From assembly GCF_003590095.1 (NCBI RefSeq), contig NC_039490.1, forward strand, positions 2,311,834 through 2,375,833: a stretch of DNA of 64,000 nt, written 5' to 3'. The notes below the pieces were generated by a model. The model made no database searches. It saw only the letters and a list, made by a program, of their open reading frames with translations, and was not told the origin of the DNA. This document shows, in pieces, positions 52,996 through 61,874 of the stretch. This DNA comes from Trichoplusia ni (lineage: Eukaryota; Arthropoda; Insecta; Lepidoptera; Noctuidae). The position numbers and the translations under genes are program-made. How positions within the stretch are numbered: the first letter of the stretch is position 1; every line of letters starts with the position of its first letter.

Positions 52996-53399
52996 TAAAG
53001 ACGTGACCGTCCTTACAACAGCCGTAAACCCTAGAAAAATGGAACTAATAGAAAGAAGACAAAAGAATGGCGAAAATAATAAAATGTATTGCCCATCTGC
53101 TATTGCTGATTACACCCGAAATACGGGTGGAGTTGATCATTTTGATCATTACCGTAGCTCATACTCCATTGGACGTAGATCCAAAAAGACATGGCCTCGA
53201 TTGTTTTGGTTTTTATTTGAGTGTGCTGCAATAAATGCTTATATCAATAGTTAACAATGTATATGGAGACCGAACATTAAAAAGCGAGTTCCATATACAT
53301 TGAACAATTTACCAGGCGATATCAGAGAAGAAAAAGATAAAAATAAGTTCAGTAAAAAATTAAAAAAATATTTAACTAACACATTACCTTAATATTATA

Positions 53400-53870
53400 T
53401 ACTATACTTAATTTACATACCTAGATATCTATGTATAAGAAATGTTTAACGAGATCCAACAGACAAACTATGTCGATAGTTTTGTTGGACATTGCATCAG
53501 ATTTAATGTTTTTTATCATGTACCTGTTTAATAAATAAATAAATAAATAAATAAAAAAATAAATATATCAACATGAGAATGAAACAAGGAAAAACATACA
53601 TCGAGATTTACATTTGCGTTTGGCCAGAAAATTAAAGTCTGAGAAGAAAGAGGTGCAGATTCTACGAGAGAAAAGGATACGCGTTCGAAGTACATGTGCC
53701 AAATATGTAAGGTGAACCTTTGTGTGTACCCCTGCATGATACATTTTCACCAAACCTCAGAACAACAATGTTGATAGATGAATTTTTATCAAAAACCCTC
53801 TCATTACTTTTTTTTTAAATATATTTCAAAGTTTTTTTGATAGTAACTGTCGTGAGAATGATTCATTATT
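53400..53870. other. LINE-like tail and unassigned DNA
   Basis: GTTTAATAAATAAATAAATA (53527-53560) is a (TAAA)n tail typical of LINE 3' ends. The rest to 53870 has no supported gene. Confidence 0.4.
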
Positions 53871-53907
53871 AAATGATGTAACGGTTTTCTCACGCGTATT
53901 TATCGGG

Positions 53908-54390
53908 GTAGCCTACTGCGGCCTGAGCTACATTGGGGAAACCCGGCGCAATGTAGCAACCAGACTTGGCGAACACATACGCAGCATGAAGAGTATGGAC
54001 ACCGAGAAGTCGGCAGTAGCTGAACACGTCTGTAATGCGGGGCGGCTCACTATATAAGATTCGACAAAGCCTCCGTACTAGCGAGGGAAAAATACTTCGT
54101 GCCGCGGAAAGTACGGGAGGCTATATAAATCAGCCGTCACCCGAATTTTAACAGAGATTGTGGATGGACACTGCCATCAGCGTGGAAACCAGCACTGAAT
54201 GCTGCGTCATTTCAAACGACGCTAAGTCTGGAGTGCGACGCGGTCAGCACGGTATGCACCGACTCAGCCAGTACGGGAGCACGGATGATGACGATGACGA
54301 CGGCGGACCCCCCACCCGCGACACCGGCGTCGCCGGCCCCTCCGCCGCTCACAGCGCGGCGCTACGCAGCGAGATGCGCGGCCGCTGACG
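53908..54390 (+). pseudogene. GIY-YIG endonuclease, C-terminal end of Penelope-like ORF
   Basis: The frame reads CGLSYIGETRRNVATRLGEH, then EKSAVAEHVCNAG, a 1-base shift, RFDKASVLAREKYFVPRKVR, and after a stop FNRDCGWTLPSAWKPALNAA. YIG-x-T-x-R-x-x-x-x-R-x-x-E-H is the GIY-YIG core with its catalytic Arg; W-x-L-P-S-A-W-x-P is the conserved end. The tail is Pro/Ala-rich and GC-rich. Two breaks, so it is dead. Confidence 0.82.
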
Positions 54391-54420
54391 TCAGTTCGAC
54401 TCGCGATCCCGCCGCGTCTG

Positions 54421-54455
54421 CTCATGATTAAGGACTCCGGTTGGGTCCGAAACTA
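54421..54455 (+). ncRNA. Degenerate hammerhead-ribozyme-like motif
   Basis: A 6-bp stem, GGACTC with GGGTCC (54432-54448, one G-U), is followed directly by GAAAC, the hammerhead 3' core. The 5' core that should read CTGATGA is ATGATTA here. The position at the 3' end of a Penelope-like element is where such ribozymes occur. Probably inactive in this copy. Confidence 0.35.
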
Positions 54456-54489
54456 GTCGGGCTACCCCGATAAATACGCGTGAGTAATT

Positions 54490-55560
54490 TATGTTCAATA
54501 TAAATTCAAAGTAAAATAGTCCTCAAAATAAAACCACTGTTATAACAGTACATATATACCTAACTTATTTATAATATCCCACCATAACTCTGCGAAGTAC
54601 CCCCTGCATTTTGAGTTAATTATTAACCTAACAAGAAAAAAATCCAAGAAAATTATGTTTAAATATTAAGTAGTCGCACTGAATTTTTTAAATTTCTATC
54701 CACGCGATTGGAATATGTTGTCCCACGTATTTCCTTTAATTTTCCAAGTCATTTTCTAATTTTCTTTGTTTGTATGACATAACAATTATAATACTATATA
54801 GAATCAATAGTTGAAAGTTATGTAAGTTGTGTAGTTCTCTTGGGCCTGGTTATAGGTTAAAAGTTAAAAAAGGTAAAAAAATGCAACCGGTCTGTCTATA
54901 CTAAACACGTTAACGTCTGATATCATAAAAAGCAGGCTAAACAGCTCATTTTATATATTACTACAAAGTCAATTAAAAAATGTCCCAAGGAAGTTATCTG
55001 GAGAGAGATGGACACTGGACATAAAATGTTAGCCCTGGGCATCTATAAAAAGTCTAACTCATGTTATAGGTAATTAAGCAGATTATTTTGTTTGCCTAGC
55101 GTGAGCTCTCTTAAGGCATTACTCAACAAAATACCTATTGGTTGCGCGTAATGTGTATGTTTGGTGTTTTAATTGCGTCATCTGCCGGCAAAGCCCCGCA
55201 CTTCATGATGGCCCTGCGGCTGTTTGGGTTTCGATAGAACCCAATAGCTGGCGCTGCATCATAATCATCGACAAAAAAATTCAAGATGACAAGATGTCAA
55301 AAATATCTCTTGTCTCTGCTTGATTGTGCCGCTGCAAACGTAGTTCCTGCTTTTTTGTAAAAAATAACCTTTGGATAGACCCGCAAGGAGTGCAGTGTTC
55401 CACATCTGGAGTGCCGTGATCCTGCGACTGGTGAGTCCGTGTAGTTTGACGTAGTTGTGATATTTCTCATATATATTGCCGCACCGCGCCGCTCCGCCAT
55501 CAACTTACGTTTCTTACCAGTCCGAATCCCTCCACTTGGCCTGGAGCTATTTACACGCTC
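54490..55560. other. Unassigned region, probably including the Pao 5' LTR
   Basis: No coding. The last ~200 bases are GC-richer and lead into the Pao leader, so an LTR may lie at ~54900-55560, but its ends were not identified. Confidence 0.35.
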
Positions 55561-55569
55561 CACCATTAT

Positions 55570-56700
55570 ATTTTTTGGTCCTTCGAGCCGGATACATCAG
55601 CATAACACCTATTTCTAATATTTCTTACGTAATACTAATTTCAGTTTACGTATTCCTACATCCGCCATATTTTGTAAAATTGAATTTTCTTGGTTACATT
55701 TCCTAATCCAATATGGAAGGTTACAAAATAAATTGTTACGATCTAAGTCAGAAGTTATTTTTCAAAGGCTTACTAAATTGTACGATCAATCTAAAAAAGT
55801 TGTCTGTACTGCAGACACGCGGTCAACTGAAAACTTTATGGCAGACTCGGAAATGCTTGATGAAATGCGCCATGAGTTTATATCATTCGTTGACAATATT
55901 AACCAGTTAAATATGGAAATTAACCCAGATTATGAGCCGATTTCAATGATTTAGTTTCCTTTGAAGATATCTATACTCGTATAAAACGTGTGCGTAATAA
56001 TATTAATTCCGCTAAACAGCAACATAATATACCTACAACATCATCACAACCAGTAAAAGGTATTGTTAAATTACCGCCCATAGTAATTCCTTCTTTCGAT
56101 GGCAAACCTGAAAATTGGCCCATGTTTTATGAATCCTTCAAAGCGAATATACATAGCAACCCACAGCTGTCTGATTCGCAGCGGGTTCAGTACCTAATAG
56201 GTAAACTGACGCATAATGCATTACAAATAGTCGCCGGTATTGTACCAACGGGCAAAACTTATTCTATTATTTGGAATAGCCTAGTAAAAAAGTACCAGGA
56301 CAAACGCTCCTTAGGAACTTTCTATTTAAACAATATTTTTGAGTTAAAAAATTGCTTTCATTCCGCAAATTCATTAAATTCATTTATTGAAAAGTTTTCT
56401 GCTTCAATCGCCGCTATCAAGCAATTAGAGATTCCCGATCTTACAGATTTCATATTATTACATTTTGCAATAAAAAGGTTAGACATTCAAACCGTACAAT
56501 CTTTCGAGTTATCCGTTCGTGATACCGAAATACCCACTTGTGAGGAACTTATTTCGTTCGTACAAGATCAAGTTAAAATATTAGAACGCTCGGGCAACAA
56601 TAACAACTTTTCTCAAAACCGTAATTCTTCGTCAATTTCAAACAAGAATCAGAACATTAGTAAATTCGATTCAAAGTCGCGTACATTAATTAGCAAGGGC
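55570..56700 (+). pseudogene. BEL/Pao retrotransposon gag (DUF1759 type)
   Basis: The leader contains TGGTCCTTCGAGCCGGATAC (55577), a phrase typical of the BEL/Pao 5' region. Gag follows with at least two frameshifts (~55730 and ~55935): KSEVIFQRLTKLYDQSKK, FISFVDNINQLNMEINPDYE, then IVIPSFDGKPENWPMFYESF, LSDSQRVQYLIGKL and FYLNNIFELKNCFHSANSLN. F-x-G-x-x-x-x-W-x-x-F-x-x-x-F is the signature of this gag family. Coding is cut at ~56697, where GGGCGTCGCCAAGGGGG begins another element. Protease, reverse transcriptase and integrase are absent. Confidence 0.8.
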
Positions 56701-57652
56701 GTCGCCAAGGGGGGGCAGGAAGGGGCAGCTGCCCCCCCCCTAGAGATTCTAAAAAACTTGCCAAATATCACGCAACCAAAGTCCTAAGTATTTGACTAGA
56801 TTCGCTTGAAGTTCAAGCCTTGAACAATCATTCCCATGCGTTGAAACTCGAATGAATTCACCAATTCCACTCTTAAGAGCCATTTCACAAAATGATTGCG
56901 CTCAAGTTTAGGTAAAAGAGTGCGTCATTGTCTATGTGTGCGTAGCGAATCACACGAATGCAATATAAACAGTGTAACATCAGTAACATGAGAGTCAAGA
57001 CCGACGAAACAATCTTGAGCCGTTATTGTAATATGTTTTGGTAAAAATTATAGATTTTGAAAAATTGAATATTTATTTAGCGTAATGCGTTTACACATTA
57101 CGCTAAATAAAATAAACAAAGAAACACTGATAGGTATTATGTAAAATATTTATAGCGAATGATACTTATAAAAAAATGGTTAAATAGAACACGGGGTGGA
57201 TGTACAATGGGGCCGGTGTTTCCTTGTCGTCTACGTCGGATCAGATACAAAAGTGCTACCCTCTTCCATGCGGTTTAGACAGTTTCTCATTCTAAAATGC
57301 TAAAAAAATAACTATTAATTTCCGATATCTACGTATAAATCAATGTTAAATATAAAAAAAGAGTATAAAAATAAATATATTTTACCAGACAACTGATATA
57401 CCGACTTAATTATTGCAAACAATTAATAAAAAAATATATATAATTATATTACAAAAAAAAAACACATCTTAACAATATGTGAAAACAAACAAAATCTAAC
57501 TTACGAAAAAAAAAAATACAAAGCGGATCAAAATTATGTGGTCGTAGTATAATATTCACTTTATTTCGTGAGCGCTCGGAAATCGGGACGACGGAAAAAA
57601 TTGCACGGGTCCTTCCACGACGGGCGCTCGCGCCGTTCTGATCGGTACACAC
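56697..57652. other. Non-coding insert starting with a G-rich palindrome
   Basis: CAAGGGCGTCGCCAAGGGGG opens a DNA-transposon-like terminus, with a perfect palindrome GGGGCAGCTGCCCC at 56722-56735. 57073-57112 is a 16-bp perfect hairpin (8-base loop). The rest is AT-rich with no gene. The element's other end was not found. Confidence 0.45.
57073..57112. repeat. 16-bp perfect hairpin
   Basis: TTTATTTAGCGTAATG and its exact inverse, loop of 8 bases. Confidence 0.88.
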
Positions 57653-57825
57653 TTAAGGTACAAGTTGGCAGCCGACCGCAGGCGACAACTGCAGACGACA
57701 TGTCGTCGCTTCATGTCGTCGCGACACGTCGTTGCGTCCTGTCGCTGCAGTCATGATTTCGATCCCGACTGCAGACGACAACTGCAGATGGCATCCAGTT
57801 GATTCCGAGCGGTCCGTGAAATAAG

Positions 57826-57993
57826 ATGTCTGACGTGTTTGAGAATAGTGATCGCAATTTTTTACGTCTTTTATTAGAAGAGGAAGATGATGATGATGAC
57901 TTGCTTTTATTATACAGAAATAGACGACAAGCCACATGTCCTATGATTAAACGCAGAGCAAGTGAGGGATCTTTTATAATCGCGTTTAGATAG
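57826..57993 (+). pseudogene. Harbinger nuclease, N-terminal fragment
   Basis: ATG 57826: SDVFENSDRNFLRLLLEEED, an Asp run, LLLLYRNRRQATCPMIKRRA and EGSF, then a stop. This is the N-terminal region that precedes the DDE core in Harbinger nucleases. Confidence 0.65.
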
Positions 57994-57994
57994 T

Positions 57995-58094
57995 TTTTGT
58001 GAGATGCATCGTACAGTGCAGGATGGTGGGCAACCTGGTTTATAAGTTTTTCTTCTTCAGAATCGGAAAAATCCATTTTGAAATGAAACACGCT
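57995..58094 (-). pseudogene. MADF accessory protein, N-terminal fragment
   Basis: Minus strand, ATG ~58091 or 58076: MDFSDSEEEKLINQVAHHPA, LYDASHKNY. The first helix of a MADF domain (E-x-L-I-x-x-V-x-x-x-P-x-L-Y-D). The rest was lost in the deletion. Confidence 0.65.
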
Positions 58095-58292
58095 CGACGT
58101 GTTGTTGCTCCGGCGTCAGCGACACTACTGATTTGCGGTCGGGCGACACTGACATCTGACGCTCGGCGACGCGTCGCTAGCTTCATGTCGCTAACTACGG
58201 AGGGAATTTCATAGAAATACATAGAAACCAGTAGTGTCGTTGCGACATGTCGTCTGCAGTTGTCGCCTGCGGTCGGCTGCCAACTTGTACCT

Positions 58293-58620
58293 TTACGTTT
58301 AGTAATTTATTGTGATTTAGACTGATGTTCAAATTGATATTTTGACAAAATTTATGCAAATATTGTCAAAATAACTATAGGGTTCGATTTTCTAAAGAAC
58401 ATAAATTATTTTGGAATAATTTTATTTTCACAATTACTTCGTATTTCAACTAAAAAACACGTTTAAAAAACAAAATAAAAGTGAAAAATTGGTCGAAGAA
58501 TTTATTTTTTTACTCATTAATGGTAATAAAATTCAGGAATCTATTTCATTAAGCGACTACAAAAATACATGTCTGACCCTGTATGTATTTTTTTAAGTTT
58601 CATTTATGAGTATTATTGAT
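58293..58620. other. AT-rich DNA, nothing recognised
   Basis: Only low-complexity A/T sequence between the Harbinger derivative and the LINE ORF1. Confidence 0.6.
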
Positions 58621-58631
58621 AGATTTAGGTC

Positions 58632-59573
58632 CAGTTTCACCATACTCTGTTTGTTAAGCGACGCGACGGGACTAAGACAAGTGTGCAGGACATTATCACG
58701 CTACTGAAGTGTACCGATCCTGACGACGTGCCGACGTTTGTGGCGAGGGACTTGAACAAGTTACCTCCAGTCACATTCGACCACGTCGACGTTACGAGCC
58801 TTTTGAAAGACATTGTGTCTTTGAAAGCTAGTTTAGCTGATGTGCAGAGGAAGTTGGAGACATCACAGATGACCGTCGCAGACCTGCGCACAGAACTCAA
58901 CGAGTTGCGCAACTCTGTGGCGTTAACTGGGTCACCGGCGCGTGTAAGCTACGTAAACACGCGCCGAGGTGCTGGCTGCCTCGACACATCAGTCACGAGT
59001 TTCGCGTCAGCAGTTTTGTCGCCGGCGCCGATTGCTGCGTCTGCGTTTCGCGCGCCTGGTGTGCAACGCAGCCCCGCTCCCGTCCCCGCAGCTCTTCCCC
59101 GCAGCGCTGCCCGAACGACGCGACCCTCTGACCCAGTGGTCACTGTGAGCGTTCCCACTGCTCCCCCCGCAAAGCCCGTGGCCGTAAAGGAGAAAACCCG
59201 GGCTGATGATGACGGCTTCGTGACGGTGCAAAGGAGGAAGCGCCGTCAGAGGAGCTGTAAGAACCGCTGCGGCAAGGCTCCTTCTGAGCCCAACGAAAAC
59301 CTGCGTGCCGCGAAGCCGAATACGCCGGTGTACATTTCCCGTCTTCACTACACCACTGACGCGGAGGACATCGTCAAGTACGTTCGCCAGAGGCTGAAGT
59401 TCGTGCCGAGAGTGCAGCTGCTGGAGTCGCATCGCAACGTCAACTTCAAGGCGTTTGTGGTGCGCATACCAACATGCTACCTGCCTCAGGTGATGGACGA
59501 GAGCTTCTGGCCACAGAATGTGGTATTTCGTCGGTTTCGCGGACAAGTGCCACCGGAACGCACAAAGACATAG
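58632..59573 (+). pseudogene. LINE ORF1-like protein, 5'-truncated, with 3' UTR
   Basis: The frame is open from ~58632 with no start codon, so the 5' end is missing. It reads TDPDDVPTFVARDLNKLPPV, TFDHVDVTSLLKDIVSLKAS (coiled-coil heptads to ~58920), a Pro/Ala-rich linker, DDDGFVTVQRRKRRQRSC, and a C-terminal domain TPVYISRLHYTTDAEDIVKY ... FKAFVVRIPTCYLPQVMDES, WPQNVVFRRFRG. I know this plan from ORF1 proteins of insect LINEs. A 3' UTR ends AATAAATGATTTATTATTAT (~59690). No ORF2 follows. The coding part is much richer in G+C than its flanks. Confidence 0.6.
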
Positions 59574-59639
59574 TGCACCAGTGTTACTAACATAGATTTA
59601 AGTTGTATTTACTAACAAAATTGTTATTATTGTATGTAT

Positions 59640-60103
59640 ACTTAGGTTAAGGTATTTGTCTATGGGTCTTTGTTACCAGATAATAAATGATTTATTATTA
59701 TTATTATAATCGGTCATTTACTAATGGATTGTTAATAGTTAACGGTCTGTTATGTCGTCATGTGTCCCACGGCAAAAATTTAACAAGGCATTAGTAAATC
59801 TGCCATTTAACTGAATGACGGGCAAGTCATTCGCTCTTATTTTAAGCAACCAGATTGAAGTGCTCGCTTCCGACGTGTATTTATATGGAATTGGACGACA
59901 TTTTACATAGTCGTATAATACGTCGTTTGATATGCTATGCGATCAATTTCAAACGTCGTTTGCTCCAAGCGGTTTCAATGAAAGCAACCTCTCTTGATTT
60001 TAGCCGAATGAAATGTCAAGGTATCTAGGTGTTGTTTACGTTTTGATTAGTTGTGTTCGGTTTGTCGCGGTGTAATTTTTTCGCGATTTTTTGAAATAAA
60101 AAA
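59640..60103. other. Upstream region of the Myb/SANT gene
   Basis: Non-coding. TTTCAAACGTCGTTTG is near-palindromic (~59948). The last 50 bases are T-rich before AAAAAATG. No TATA box recognised. Confidence 0.5.
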
Positions 60104-61518
60104 ATGTCGAAGAAGACACGTGGACCGAATTTTACCACACACGAAAAAGAACTCCTGATAGAATTAATTTCACGGCATAAGGATATCGTGGAAAATAAAA
60201 AAACGGATGCCGTGACCAGTGCAACGAAAAATGAAGGGTGGAAGAAACTGGCAGAAGAATTTAATTGTTTAAGTTCTTTTCACGTGCGTCACGTTGAGCA
60301 ATTAAAAACCTGCTGGGACAACATCAAACGCACCACACGGAAAGACAAAGCCGCTGCCAAAAAAAATATTTTTTTAACTGGTAGGTGACACAGCTATTTG
60401 TTTTAAAACATGAACTAGCTAGGCCTGAAAACAAGAAGAACACAATATGCTACAGCTAGGCACATCCAATGCTTGTACGGTATAGCCGAGTGGTTAAGGT
60501 CATCACGCCAAACCCACTGTGCGCCGCGTGTCGTGGGTTCGATTCCCGCGTAGTACAAGCATTATTTTGAGTGATTCACAAATGCTTGTTCTGAGTCTGG
60601 GTGTCTTTTTGCATGTGAATTGTATGTTTGTGAAACCCAACGACACAGGGATTAAATTCCTTAGAGCAATAGTCGTTTTTAAAAAGAAAAGTGTATAGAT
60701 TTATTCCGAGAAGTCGTGCTAAGTATTGTGTTTCTTTGCAGGAGGAGGCAAGCCTGACATTCCACCACCAGGACCACTTCAAGGACAAGTGGAAATGTTA
60801 CTTGGCCCAACTTTGGATGGACTTTATAATCCTTATGACTCTGATATACATTTCTCAGATCAGGAACTTCGTAATTCAAATACTGAAATTGAAGTTCTTA
60901 ATAAAAAAGTATATTTATGTGTTATATTTTTATAGTAACTTTAATTAACATAATATTATACGAGGTAATTTTTTTATTTATTTACCAGGATGATATCGAG
61001 TCTGGGGTCGTTCTGGGATCACAGACAGTACTCAATGCCAATGCGCCTTCTTCACCAATGTTTAAAGATTCCAGTATGTCTCAGAAAAACAAAGGCATTA
61101 TTCCAACTGAGGTGGGTAAAAATATTTATGTAGGTACTGGCAGACAAGTGGCTTTTATGGCCATTATAATTATGAAATAATTAATTACAATAATTTTTCT
61201 ATTTTTTTTTAGAAAGTGGAAAATAAAAAGTGGAGCAGTTGGACTCCAAGAGATTTGAAAACTAAAGTGTCGACTACACTTTCCGCCAATAAAGAACTTT
61301 CGACATCAACATGGCTGCACCGAAGAAGGCCAAAGACTTCTTTGCAGGACAAAGTCCTGCAAAGCAAATTATTACTTATTGAGAACATGTTGAAAAATAC
61401 CCAAAAAGAAGCTGCCCTAAAGGAAGAAATTTTACGAGAACAGTTAAAACAAGAAAAAATTAAAGTACCCGTCACGAGAAGCTATAAATTATGTAAACAA
61501 ACATCTTTTACTAAGTAA
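60104..61518 (+). CDS. Myb/SANT-like DNA-binding protein (MSANTD3-like), four exons
   Basis: Exons 60104-60380, 60742-60908, 60989-61111 and 61213-61518, all GT-AG and in phase, about 290 residues. Exon 1 is a Myb/SANT domain: FTTHEKELLIELISRHKDIV, EGWKKLAEEFNCLSSFHV and QLKTCWDNIKRTTRKDK; the three Trp/helix positions match MSANTD3-like proteins. Exons 2-3 encode a Pro/Gly- then Asp/Ser-rich linker (GGGKPDIPPPGPLQGQVEML). Exon 4 ends in a Lys/Glu coiled coil (EAALKEEILREQLKQEKIK). No stops or shifts. It is either a host regulator or a transposon-derived accessory gene; no TIRs were seen around it. Confidence 0.78.
60473..60672 (+). mobile_element. tRNA-derived SINE in intron 1
   Basis: The tRNA-like head has an A box (TATAGCCGAGTGGTTAAGG, ~60481) and a B box (GGGTTCGATTCCCGC, ~60535). 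A body follows (ACAAATGCTTGTTCTGAGTC) that I recognise from lepidopteran SINEs. It lies wholly inside intron 1 of the Myb/SANT gene. Confidence 0.82.
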
Positions 61519-61874
61519 ACATTTTATACTGCGAGATAATAATAAATTGACCATATTCAATCGACATGAAATATAGACGGGTTATATGAAAGTAACAACC
61601 TATTTAATTTAGTCGGATCATATTTTAACGACGCAAAGCGCTATCGTTTGTGTTTCTTGGTACCGGAACGCGTCCGTCGCAGGGATTGTGAACTATCGGG
61701 ACGCCATTTTGAAATAAACGCATCATTCGAGTTTCGAATGCGTACGAGTTTGTTTCATTGCTTTGCATATATCGCGGATCTGGTTGTTATTGTTAATTTT
61801 GTTATTGTTTCGTTATCACTTTTTTATTGTTGTTACTTTAATTGTTGCGTTAATTTTATTTGTTATTACGTATA
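61519..61874. other. Intergenic region before the third DD(82)E gene
   Basis: A GC-richer patch at 61640-61690 (GGAACGCGTCCGTCGC) and a T-rich leader. No protein signature. Possibly the promoter of the downstream gene. Confidence 0.5.

Larger units (their letters stand above)
45000..53254 (+). pseudogene. PGBD-like piggyBac transposase, split twice and mutated
   Basis: The first exon (ATGTCGAAAAAATAAAAG, donor GTATGT at ~45016) has a TAA; the next starts KTVKDHGIENILQ with a TAG (~45254), then an acidic/Ser-rich N terminus. Then come RKHNKYASLKGSQFSKDVDS and EIKAFLAIVILTG. After hAT 1: KIRPMLNILNKTF, QSIDESMIKFKGRDSKKQYI (first Asp), a 1-base shift, WCRCDAKTGYLYQCDIYTGK and LIVFDNFFSS (second Asp). 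After hAT 2 the frame continues KDVTVLTTAVNPRKMELI and NTGGVDHFDHYRSSYSIG (third Asp), ending AAINAYI. Several frameshifts; non-functional. Confidence 0.82.
44791..53400 (+). mobile_element. piggyBac element carrying two nested hAT insertions
   Basis: The left end is TTAA (44787-44790) followed by CCAGGCCCCAGTACG. A PGBD-like transposase is spread over ~45000-53254 and split by hAT elements at 46322-49364 and 49949-52987. No matching right terminus was recognised before the (TAAA)n at 53530, so the right limit is approximate. Confidence 0.75.
53889..54484 (+). mobile_element. Penelope-like element remnant with 25-bp inverted ends
   Basis: 53889-53913 and 54460-54484 are exact reverse complements (CACGCGTATTTATCGGGGTA on the left). 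Between them lies a GIY-YIG endonuclease coding segment and a hammerhead-like 3' motif. Penelope-like elements are known for GIY-YIG endonucleases, complex terminal repeats and hammerhead ribozymes. The reverse transcriptase is missing. Confidence 0.78.
57656..58292. mobile_element. Harbinger deletion derivative, 50-bp perfect TIRs
   Basis: 637 bp between TTA duplications (57653-57655 and 58293-58295). The first and last 50 bases (AGGTACAAGTTGGCAGCCGA...) are perfect inverted repeats. Inside, the start of a nuclease gene (plus) and the start of a MADF gene (minus) face each other and meet at ~57990, as if the centre of a two-gene element had been removed. Confidence 0.92.

Noticed and set aside
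59007..59546. Long GC-rich minus-strand frame
   Set aside because: Antisense of the LINE ORF1. High G+C makes spurious frames likely, and no known motif is seen.
60478..60560. Looks like a tRNA gene (A and B boxes)
   Set aside because: The body that follows is SINE sequence and the tRNA part is not flanked by a normal acceptor stem/terminator, so it was called a SINE head, not a tRNA gene.
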